A model generated the notes under the pieces. That model saw only the letters and a program-made list of their open reading frames with translations, was not told where the DNA came from and searched no databases. 22,259 nucleotides of DNA from contig DATFYI010000095.1 of the NCBI GenBank assembly GCA_035315125.1, positions 1-22,259 on the forward strand, written 5' to 3'. Source of the stretch: DATFYI01 sp035315125. GTDB taxonomy: Bacteria; Chloroflexota; Anaerolineae; Anaerolineales; Anaerolineaceae. Of the stretch, positions 1 through 6,785 are shown one piece after another; within the stretch, counting starts at the first letter, position 1; each line of letters starts with the position of its first letter. A program made the translations under genes and the position numbers.

Positions 1-95
1 CCACAGTTGCGCCGGTTTTAGGCGCCCACACCGGTCCAAGCGTGGTGGGAATGGCCGTTGCTCCCATGGAAGCATTCATCGAAATACCACGGTAA
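1..95 (+). CDS. DegV family protein, C-terminal tail (partial)
   Basis: Reading from base 3, the plus strand is open for 30 codons and stops at TAA 93-95. The tail contains V-x-G-A-H-T-G-P-x-x-x-G followed by a short hydrophobic end. This resembles the conserved C-terminal glycine-rich loop of DegV proteins (V-I-G-x-H-x-G-P-G), which form part of the fatty-acid-binding pocket. DegV/FakB proteins bind fatty acids and in Firmicutes present them to the kinase FakA. Only about 30 residues are visible, so the call rests on this one motif. The rest of the gene lies upstream of the window. Confidence 0.6.
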   Translation, partial: TVAPVLGAHTGPSVVGMAVAPMEAFIEIPR

Positions 96-129
96 CTTTT
101 TTTCAGGGCCAATTAAAGAGGTCTGCTTG

Positions 130-159
130 TGCTAATATTCCAGCTCTATTGAATTAGCA
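130..159. terminator. weak hairpin between converging genes
   Basis: TGCTAAT at 130-136 is the reverse complement of ATTAGCA at 153-159. It lies between the converging ends of the DegV-like gene and the histidine kinase gene. There is no clear T-run on either side, so a terminator role is only a guess from its position. Confidence 0.22.
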
Positions 160-169
160 TGTCGTAAGA

Positions 170-1375
170 TTATCGAGGAGCTAATTCTGAGGAAAGCGGT
201 ATCTGAATGGTAAAAGTCGTCCCAACATCCTGAGTACTCTGTACGGTTATCCTTCCTCCGTGCATTTCTACGATACGTTTACAGATTGACAACCCCAGGC
301 CAGTGCCAGAAGAGACCTTTTCGGTGGCTTGCGCTCGAAAAAACTTTTCAAATATATGCGGCAGATCATTCTCAGGAATGCCAAAGCCGGTGTCCTGAAC
401 GGCCATCCAAAAGGTCTGCATATCCGACCAGGCTTTAAAAATTATCCGTCCATTAGGCCGGTTATATTTGATGGCATTGCTGTAAAGGTTTAATAAAACT
501 TGCTTGATTTTGTCACGGTCAGCCTGCATGGCTGGCAGTTCTGGCGCCAGGAACTGGCTGAAAAGGATATCCTTCTCGGATGCTTTTGGCTCAACAATCG
601 TATAGATTTCTTCCAAGAGAGGCGAAATATGGAAAGTGGAAATATGATAGAGAGCTCGACCTGATTCAAGCCGGGCCAGATCTAAGAAACTGGTTGCCAT
701 CTCATCCAAACGCTGTGTTTCTCGTTGGATGATCTGGATCAAGTTTGTTCGATTGTCCTCTGTTAAATCCCTACGCTGAAGAAGAAATGTTATGGTTGAG
801 ATGGAGGAAAGCGGCGTTCGCAGCTCGTGGACCAGTTCTGAGATTAAATCTGACTGCTGGAATGAACGCGAGTTCTCAATTGCAATTGCTGCTTGCGAAC
901 CCAGTAACAATAATGGTTCAACATCTGTCTTTGAAAATTTTCCTTCCCCTTTATTCAATACTTCCAAGACACCCACCAACCTGTCCTTTGCAATCATTGG
1001 GATTGCCAGGATTGAGTCGGTTTTAAAATTTAGAGTATTATCTACCTGATCAAAATAGCGAGGGTCTTTCTCAGCATCTGCGACGATCAAAGGTTTTCGG
1101 TTGAGTGCAACCCAACCGGCAATGCTTTTTGTGGGAACAATTATCCCGTGCATAAGCGCTTCATCAACCGGGTTTGAAGCGGCCTGGAAATAAAGCTGTT
1201 TTTTGTTCTCATCATAAAGCAAAATGGAGGCCGCCTCGGCGCCGCTAAATTCTTCGGCCGCCTGGATAATCCGGCGCAGCAAGGTATCCAAGTCGAGCGT
1301 CGAGGCCAGATCTCGCGAGATCTCAATCAACCTCTGATAGACTTGTACTGACCAGGATAAGGTGTTCTTTTTCAT
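170..1375 (-). CDS. soluble GAF-domain sensor histidine kinase
   Basis: This is a 401-residue cytoplasmic kinase with no signal peptide or membrane segment. A GAF domain covers about residues 15-168. A HisKA dimerisation domain follows with a normal H-box, L-V-H183-E-L-R-T-P-L. The HATPase_c domain has an N-box asparagine near N300, the G1 box D-T-G-F-G (328-332) and the G2 box G-T-G-L-G-L (357-362), so the kinase appears catalytically complete. It presumably senses a small ligand or redox signal through GAF and phosphorylates a receiver protein. The receiver/MinD-like protein two genes upstream in the same operon is the obvious partner. The start ATG overlaps the Sir2 stop as ATGA, which suggests translational coupling. 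The ligand cannot be read from the sequence. Confidence 0.93.
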   Translation of the reverse strand: MKKNTLSWSVQVYQRLIEISRDLASTLDLDTLLRRIIQAAEEFSGAEAASILLYDENKKQLYFQAASNPVDEALMHGIIVPTKSIAGWVALNRKPLIVADAEKDPRYFDQVDNTLNFKTDSILAIPMIAKDRLVGVLEVLNKGEGKFSKTDVEPLLLLGSQAAIAIENSRSFQQSDLISELVHELRTPLSSISTITFLLQRRDLTEDNRTNLIQIIQRETQRLDEMATSFLDLARLESGRALYHISTFHISPLLEEIYTIVEPKASEKDILFSQFLAPELPAMQADRDKIKQVLLNLYSNAIKYNRPNGRIIFKAWSDMQTFWMAVQDTGFGIPENDLPHIFEKFFRAQATEKVSSGTGLGLSICKRIVEMHGGRITVQSTQDVGTTFTIQIPLSSELAPR

Positions 1376-2136
1376 AAAAGAAATTGAGCTATGGCGGGTA
1401 TGGTTTCTATAATATTCAGCGGTAGCAGGATGTCGGCCCGCTCGTCAAGATAGGTGCTTGAATAATTATTGATAATCAGGTGGGCTCCGTTCTCAAGAGC
1501 ATATAATGGGAGATTGCTGGCCGGGGTGACCTCCAACGATGAACCGATCACCAGAATTAGATCAGCATTCTCACACAATTGTTGCGCCTGGCTCCAGTCC
1601 CCCATCGGAAGCATCTCTTCAAATAGAATAATATCAGGTTTTAGCAAACCAGAACAATTTGGACAGCGTGGCAGGTCATCTTCCATCAAAAATGCCTGGA
1701 TGAATTCCGAAAAAGGATAGGATTTATGGCAAGAAAAGCATGTCAATGTAGTGGCAGAGCCATGCAGTTCGATTACATTTTCTGCACCTGCGGCCTGCTG
1801 AAGGCCATCGATATTTTGGGTAATGATTGCTTTGATCCAGCCGCCTTTTTCTAATTGAGCCAAAGCAATATGAGCCGGGTTGGGTCGTGCCTGCCAGATA
1901 TCCCTGGCCAACGGGCGTAGCCAATTGAAGAACTTTTCAGGAGTATATTGAAAGGCAGTTAATGAGGCAACCTCAAGCGGGTTATTCTTTTGCCATAAAC
2001 CGGTGCCTTGTGACCTGAAATCAGGTATACCAGAGGCTGTTGATATACCTGCACCGGTCAAAACAACTGTGAACTTTGAATTGGAGATAAGCTGGCTGGC
2101 CTGGCGAACCAGCTCTATCTGTTCAGCTTTTTTCAC
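1372..2136 (-). CDS. Sir2-family NAD-dependent protein deacylase
   Basis: This 254-residue single-domain bacterial sirtuin removes acyl groups from lysines using NAD+. The NAD-binding signature G-A-G-I-S is at 28-32 and P-D-F-R-S at 38-42. T-Q-N-I-D-G-L is at 106-112, and the catalytic histidine is H125 in E-L-H-G. Four zinc cysteines form two C-x-x-C pairs, C133/C136 and C158/C161. G-S-S-L-E-V-T-P-A is at 198-206. The usual F-G-E before the M-L-P motif reads F-E-E here, a minor change. The residues after P-D-F-R do not show the Tyr/Arg pair of desuccinylase-type sirtuins, so a deacetylase-like preference is likely but not certain. The gene overlaps the upstream regulator by 14 bases and the downstream kinase by 4, placing it inside a signalling operon. 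Confidence 0.93.
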   Translation of the reverse strand: MKKAEQIELVRQASQLISNSKFTVVLTGAGISTASGIPDFRSQGTGLWQKNNPLEVASLTAFQYTPEKFFNWLRPLARDIWQARPNPAHIALAQLEKGGWIKAIITQNIDGLQQAAGAENVIELHGSATTLTCFSCHKSYPFSEFIQAFLMEDDLPRCPNCSGLLKPDIILFEEMLPMGDWSQAQQLCENADLILVIGSSLEVTPASNLPLYALENGAHLIINNYSSTYLDERADILLPLNIIETIPAIAQFLL

Positions 2137-3280
2137 TTCTGACGCGTTGGAGGATTGAATCGGCCATACGATTAAACTGCTGTGTAATCAAACCATCGGG
2201 CTGTACCTGGATCAATGGAATTGACCTGAGGCCAGCCTGGAATGCCAATTCTGGGGCTGGAGGGATGACTTGAGTTATGGTTTGACCGAGCATTTCCTGA
2301 ACTTGAGTAATTGACAACTGTACATCAGCTCTGACCCGATTGACAATTACAATATTCAATAACTTGGATTTCCCAAAACCTCTTTTATCCAGATCTTCGA
2401 TTAAAACGTTTGTCTGTTGTACAGTCGAAGGATAAGGTTCGGTGACCAGAATAACCTCTTTACACTGATCAAGTACTTTATCGATGATTGGCAAGAAACT
2501 GGCACCGATATCGAGCAGAAGAAGCGGTGTCATGAGGACAATCTGGTTCAAAAGAGCTTCAAGCTGAGCCGAGTTATTACAATACTCCACGTCACTGATA
2601 TGATTGGATGCCATCAGTACCCGTGGCCCATAGGTCAGCTTCATCAATTCTTTTTCAATCCGCGCAGAGGTAATATCAGAGGGTTTCAAGCGAAGTAGAT
2701 TATTCAATCCATCCGTATTTGTAATACCTAATTCAAGTGCCCAACTACCGTGACCCGGCCGAAGTTCTACAGCGATGACATCGGATTTCATTTTTTGGTA
2801 AAGACTGATCGCCAGATTAAGAACCAGACTGGAAACCCCCAATCCACCTTTGGGCGCTAACACGCCGATAGCGTAGCCTTTTGTACTCAAGATCGGACCC
2901 GTACGGGATTTATTGCGTGAAAGCAACGATTTAATATGTGCTACCAGCTCAGCTGGGTGAATTGGCTTGGTGACATAATCATCAACCCCCATCTCAAATC
3001 CTGCCACCTTGTCATCTACTTGACTTTTAGCAGTGAACATCAGGATAGGTGTGCCCGCGGTGTCTGCGGCTTCCCGTAATTTCTTGGTGACTTCATAGCC
3101 GTCCAAATCAGGCATCATGACATCCAGGACAATCAAATCAGGTTTCTCGTCTTGTGCCATACTTAAACCCTGCTGTCCTGTATTCGCCGCAACAATCTCA
3201 TATCCCTGGCGTTGAAGCATCATTCCAACTAGGCGAAGTGTTTCAATATCATCATCAACGATGAGGATTTTTTCTGCCAT
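2123..3280 (-). CDS. response regulator fused to a MinD/CpaE-like ATPase domain
   Basis: The N-terminal receiver domain (about 1-122) has the acidic pair D9/D10, phospho-acceptor D53 in V-L-D-V-M-M-P, T82 and K104 in T-K-P. A linker leads to a P-loop domain of the ParA/MinD superfamily (about 134-380). Its motif reads K143-G-G-L-G-V148-S, so the signature lysine is present but the invariant P-loop lysine is valine. A Walker-B-like stretch L-L-L-L-D-I-G lies mid-domain. The layout matches CpaE/TadZ proteins, which position pilus-secretion or polar complexes, but no pilus genes are visible here. It is the first gene of an overlapping operon with Sir2 and a histidine kinase. A good ribosome site (AAGGATG) precedes the ATG. 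ATP hydrolysis is doubtful; nucleotide binding or a scaffold role is possible. Confidence 0.88.
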   Translation of the reverse strand: MAEKILIVDDDIETLRLVGMMLQRQGYEIVAANTGQQGLSMAQDEKPDLIVLDVMMPDLDGYEVTKKLREAADTAGTPILMFTAKSQVDDKVAGFEMGVDDYVTKPIHPAELVAHIKSLLSRNKSRTGPILSTKGYAIGVLAPKGGLGVSSLVLNLAISLYQKMKSDVIAVELRPGHGSWALELGITNTDGLNNLLRLKPSDITSARIEKELMKLTYGPRVLMASNHISDVEYCNNSAQLEALLNQIVLMTPLLLLDIGASFLPIIDKVLDQCKEVILVTEPYPSTVQQTNVLIEDLDKRGFGKSKLLNIVIVNRVRADVQLSITQVQEMLGQTITQVIPPAPELAFQAGLRSIPLIQVQPDGLITQQFNRMADSILQRVRSEKS

Positions 3281-3324
3281 GACATCCTTCTTTGCTATTA
3301 TTTAAGTCAGTCTAGCATAAACTC

Positions 3325-3330
3325 ATTATA
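3325..3330 (-). promoter_or_regulatory. candidate -10 box for the regulator-Sir2-kinase operon
   Basis: A perfect TATAAT on the minus strand lies about 45 bases upstream of the regulator ATG, in the 80-base gap shared with the divergent tilS gene. No convincing -35 box was found at 16-18 bases, so this is a candidate only. Confidence 0.4.
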
Positions 3331-3360
3331 CAGGCAAGTAAGTAAGTGGGATTAATCTGA

Positions 3361-4815
3361 ATGTATAATCAATTCATGGATATGGATCGGTTAGATCAAA
3401 TTATACAAGATAATTGTGGTCTTAAGCACAATCAAATTGTCCTGATTGGAGTTTCTGGCGGACCTGATAGCCTTTGTTTGTTAGATGTATTGGTGCGATT
3501 GGGTTACCAGGTTGTCGTGGCTCATTTTAATCACGGGATACGGGAGCAGGCGAGTGGGGATGCACTTTTTGTCAAGAGGCAGGCCAATAAGCTGGGACTG
3601 CGTTTTGTCTTGGGTCAGATGGATGTTCCCGATTATGCTCAAAAGCACAAGATCTCGATTGAAGAGGCAGCTCGTCAGGCACGCTATCACTTCCTGTTTG
3701 AGCAGGCGGTACATTTAGAAGCACAGGCTGTTGCGGTTGCACACACTGCCGACGATCAGGTAGAAACGGTTTTGATGCACTTATTACGTGGAGCGGGCTT
3801 AGCCGGGCTGAGGGGTATGTCGTACCGGTGTTTTTTGGATGAGTGGAGCTCTTCAGTCCCATTGGTTCGCCCACTTTTGAATTTTTGGCGAGCAGATATA
3901 CTGGCATACTGCGCTTTGCAAGGACTGCACCCGTTGACTGATTCTACCAATTTCAACGTGCAATACTATCGAAATCGAATAAGGCATGAACTTATCCCTT
4001 ATCTTGAAAACTATAATCCTCAGGTCAAAGAAGTGATCTGGAGAATGGCGCAAACTCTGGCTGGTGACCAGGCATTATTGGAAGAGCTCATTCAAGCGAA
4101 TTGGAAACTAATCTGGCTACAGAGTGGGGATGGTTTTGTGGTGTTGGCCATAGAACCATTACGACAGGTTTCGAAGGCCTTGCAAAGGCAGTTGCTTCGG
4201 CGGGCTATCGCTACGTTACGACCTTATTTACGGGATATCGATTTCGGAGCGATTGAACGCGCGATTGCATTTATTAATCACCCGGCTCGCAGCAAGCAGG
4301 TAAACTTGATCAGTGGTTTACAGTTATGGATTGATCGGGACAGGTTATACCTGCTGGACAAAGATACCAGAATTCTCAATCCTGATTGGCCACAAATGGT
4401 CAACAATGGTCCTTTGAGCCTGAGCTGTCCTGGAAAAGTTGAAATAGGTAGGGAGTGGCAGCTTTCGTGTGAGATCTCAGCCGACATGCAAATAAACGAA
4501 AGCAATATCTCAATGGATGATCCTATGCAAGCCTGGTTAGATGCACAGTCCCTCAATTTTCCTTTGATTGTGAGGACACGCCGACCTGGCGATCGTTTCC
4601 AACCATTCGGAATGGAGGATCATTCGCAAAAGCTGTCCGATTTTTGGATCAATGAGAAATTAGCCAGCCGGGCGCGGACTGGTTGGCCTTTGGTTTGCAG
4701 TATGGATAAAATTGTTTGGCTGCCTGGATTTCGACCCGGGCATCCATTTCGGGTTCGCCCTGAGACACACAAGATAGTTCACTTGCGTTTAGCCAAAAGC
4801 AAAACAGATTTTTAG
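3361..4815 (+). CDS. tilS: tRNA(Ile)-lysidine synthase
   Basis: TilS attaches lysine to C34 of tRNA-Ile(CAU), changing its decoding from AUG to AUA. The protein is 484 residues, within the long bacterial form. The N-type PP-loop S-G-G-P-D-S is at residues 32-37. It is followed by the family segments A-H-F-N-H-G-I-R, A-V-A-H-T-A-D-D-Q-V-E-T and R-N-R-I-R-H-E-L-I-P-Y-L, the last typical of TilS. The C-terminal part (from about residue 400) contains R-R-P-G-D-R-F-x-P-F-G and L-S-D-F, the TilS C-terminal domain. The ATG at 3361 is used; in-frame ATGs 5 and 7 codons later are possible, and none has a strong ribosome site. The gene is divergent from the regulator operon and ends directly against the stop of the recombinase-like gene. 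Confidence 0.96.
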   Translation: MYNQFMDMDRLDQIIQDNCGLKHNQIVLIGVSGGPDSLCLLDVLVRLGYQVVVAHFNHGIREQASGDALFVKRQANKLGLRFVLGQMDVPDYAQKHKISIEEAARQARYHFLFEQAVHLEAQAVAVAHTADDQVETVLMHLLRGAGLAGLRGMSYRCFLDEWSSSVPLVRPLLNFWRADILAYCALQGLHPLTDSTNFNVQYYRNRIRHELIPYLENYNPQVKEVIWRMAQTLAGDQALLEELIQANWKLIWLQSGDGFVVLAIEPLRQVSKALQRQLLRRAIATLRPYLRDIDFGAIERAIAFINHPARSKQVNLISGLQLWIDRDRLYLLDKDTRILNPDWPQMVNNGPLSLSCPGKVEIGREWQLSCEISADMQINESNISMDDPMQAWLDAQSLNFPLIVRTRRPGDRFQPFGMEDHSQKLSDFWINEKLASRARTGWPLVCSMDKIVWLPGFRPGHPFRVRPETHKIVHLRLAKSKTDF

Positions 4816-5730
4816 CTAGCTTGCTACCGGCAATTCACCGGCAAGCTGGCGTAACTTCAAGTTAATTTCCCTCCATTGAATTTTGGAGATGCCCATTTTT
4901 TGGCGGATTTTGTCAGTTTCGAGACCGGCTTTTTTATCCCGAAGCGCACAGGTCCAACGGCACATATCAAAAGACAGGTGTTTGTTTAAACCTGCTTCGC
5001 GGCCCATATCTTCTAACAAATATTCAAGCCGGCGTGGGGACCATGGAAATACAACATCAACCGGTTTATATTGATCCAGATATTCTTGATAACTATCGAT
5101 CCAATCCTTGGATAGATCTATCTTGCGTTCCTTATAACGATTGTGTGGACTGGCATAGCGGATAAACAAGATCGGCCCGTTTGCCGCTTCGGTGTCAATA
5201 TGGTTTGGACTGATGGAAAGACATTCCCCTTTCTTGATGCCAGTTTCCAACAATAATGCCAGCAAGGTGAATGGACGGGCGTCCGATTTTTTGGCGCTCC
5301 GGTAAGCCTTTGCCACTTCCAATACCTGCTGTTCTTCTAATTCGGTCAATATTTGTGGCAGAGGACTGATCACTGACTGTTGGAGCACTTTTTCGGCCGG
5401 GTCCACTATCAAAACACCGCCACTGTGTAACCAGCGAAAATAAGCCTTAATTGAAGTGATCCGTCTTGCCAGACTCTTTGGGCTGCAGGGAATGCCACGA
5501 CCATTTTGAAGCCAGAGTAAAAAATGGCTTAAATCATTGGTGGTGATGGATCCAATCGGTCGATCAGGGGGCATCCAGGCGGAAAGCAGTTTTAGATCGC
5601 CCATAAATGCCTTGATAGTATAAGGCGAACGGCCCTGATCTCGCAAAAAGATTTCCCAGGCGCGAATAGCAGGGGATAACGGGGTTTGTGAATTAATATG
5701 TGCACTGATCGATATCGGTTCGGCAGACAT
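4816..5730 (-). CDS. tyrosine-recombinase homologue with a degenerate active site
   Basis: The 304-residue protein has the XerC/XerD-type layout: an N-terminal SAM-like core-binding domain (about 20-110), then a catalytic-domain fold (about 125-300). The expected catalytic residues are mostly missing. The box I arginine (T-G-L-R) is K166 in T-G-I-K-K-G-E. The HxxR histidine is D255 (D-M-C-R258). The histidine of L-G-H is I281. The nucleophilic tyrosine aligns to about N290, and no tyrosine occurs in the last 70 or so residues. R258 and a K/R in the beta-hairpin remain. The frame is intact with a good ribosome site (GGAG) and a promoter, so this is probably not a recent pseudogene. A DNA-binding, non-cutting role is an inference. 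The alignment was done by eye. Confidence 0.8.
   Translation of the reverse strand: MSAEPISISAHINSQTPLSPAIRAWEIFLRDQGRSPYTIKAFMGDLKLLSAWMPPDRPIGSITTNDLSHFLLWLQNGRGIPCSPKSLARRITSIKAYFRWLHSGGVLIVDPAEKVLQQSVISPLPQILTELEEQQVLEVAKAYRSAKKSDARPFTLLALLLETGIKKGECLSISPNHIDTEAANGPILFIRYASPHNRYKERKIDLSKDWIDSYQEYLDQYKPVDVVFPWSPRRLEYLLEDMGREAGLNKHLSFDMCRWTCALRDKKAGLETDKIRQKMGISKIQWREINLKLRQLAGELPVAS
4818..4847. terminator. hairpin at convergent gene ends
   Basis: AGCTTG (4818-4823) pairs with CAAGCT (4842-4847), and CCGG (4827-4830) with CCGG (4838-4841), leaving a 3-base bulge and a 7-base loop. It sits at the back-to-back stops of tilS and the recombinase-like gene. The U-run is weak on both strands, so a bidirectional terminator is plausible but not firm. 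Confidence 0.4.
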
Positions 5731-5775
5731 AGGTTCTCCAAGTCACCGAGTTTGCGTATAGCTTATATAAAAATC

Positions 5776-5804
5776 AGTTTACATGATCTATCTAAAACTG
5801 TCAA
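5776..5804 (-). promoter_or_regulatory. sigma-70-type promoter of the recombinase-like gene
   Basis: On the minus strand TTGACA (5804-5799) and TAAACT (5781-5776) are separated by 17 bases, about 45 bases upstream of the start codon. The -35 box is perfect and the -10 matches four of six. It lies in the short gap after the LCP gene, so the recombinase-like gene can be expressed independently of the upstream operon. Confidence 0.68.
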
Positions 5805-5808
5805 ATAA

Positions 5809-6714
5809 TTATGGGGTATTAACTGCCTGGTGGATTAATTCCAGAATAGCAGCCTGATCGGGCAGTAATACCATAGCGCCACTGCCTGGAACGACGTAGT
5901 TTGTAACCTGATTTGGACCAATATCAAATCTTCTTAGATGGCCAGGTAGATTTAATAACGGCATCGTGGTAGTCAGGGGAAGCAAATCCTGCAGGCTGAG
6001 GTTAGTTTCAGTGTTAGCTTGAAAAGCTGCGTAAAGTGCAGGGGCTTTGAATAGCCCATTAAAGCTGATCAATCGCACGAAGATGGCCTGGAATACTTCC
6101 TGGGTGCGCCTGGTGCGGTCAAAATCGCTAGTAGTATACCGTGAGCGTACATACCATAGCGCAGTTTTACCGTTCATATGCACTACTCCAGGACCAACGC
6201 TGCAATAACCAGATGAAGATGATGGTAGATCACATCTGTCCCGCAACTTTACAGCCGCGTCGATATCTATTCCACCCAGAATGTCGATCAGGTTTGTGAA
6301 TCCACTGAAGTTGGTCATTATGTAGTAATCAGGGCGGATGCCAAAATTGTTTTGAAAAGTTTGAGCTGTCAGTGGAAATCCACCGAGTTCCTGTGTGGTA
6401 TTAATCCGGTTCATTCCATAACCAGGAACATTCACCCATAGGTCGCGTGGAAAGGAAATCAAACTGGCGGTGCCTTGCTGTGGGTGGATGGATAACAAAA
6501 GCATCACATCCGTTCGGAAGCCGGCTTGCGGGCGCCAATCCGAACCCAGAAGCAAGATATTGACAATTTTGTCAGGTTGTCCAGATGGATTGGTTGCCGA
6601 TGGCGCCTTGGTTGGCGCCAGGACTGGGTTTGATTTTGATACTCGGGCAACTGGGAAGTTACAGGCAAGCATTAAGACAATCAGTAAGATAAAAACGGCT
6701 ATTTTTTTGGACAT
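5809..6714 (-). CDS. LytR-CpsA-Psr (LCP) family lipoprotein
   Basis: LCP proteins transfer lipid-linked glycopolymers onto the cell envelope. The 301-residue protein starts with a lysine-containing N-terminus, a hydrophobic stretch and a lipobox ending L-M-L-A-C18, so it is probably a membrane-anchored lipoprotein rather than the usual single-pass form. A Pro/Ser/Thr-rich linker follows to about residue 48. The LCP domain shows L-L-L-G-S-D-W-R, R67/D69 in F-R-T-D, S-F-P-R90-D91, N-R-I-N and the charged stretch R190-S-R192 to D197-x-x-R200, matching the conserved arginine/aspartate set that binds the pyrophosphate of the lipid donor. The start has only a weak ribosome site. It lies 71 bases downstream of the large kinase-like gene on the same strand and is probably co-transcribed. 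The glycopolymer is unknown. Confidence 0.9.
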   Translation of the reverse strand: MSKKIAVFILLIVLMLACNFPVARVSKSNPVLAPTKAPSATNPSGQPDKIVNILLLGSDWRPQAGFRTDVMLLLSIHPQQGTASLISFPRDLWVNVPGYGMNRINTTQELGGFPLTAQTFQNNFGIRPDYYIMTNFSGFTNLIDILGGIDIDAAVKLRDRCDLPSSSSGYCSVGPGVVHMNGKTALWYVRSRYTTSDFDRTRRTQEVFQAIFVRLISFNGLFKAPALYAAFQANTETNLSLQDLLPLTTTMPLLNLPGHLRRFDIGPNQVTNYVVPGSGAMVLLPDQAAILELIHQAVNTP

Positions 6715-6785
6715 TAATCTGGATTACTTCTTTCATCGATTACTAATAAAATTATCGATCATAAAATGCGGATTGAATCAAATTG

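Noticed and set aside
4816..5730. Integrase of a mobile island
   Set aside because: No direct repeats, phage or transposase genes adjoin it, the only tRNA is about 3.6 kb away, and the catalytic residues are missing.
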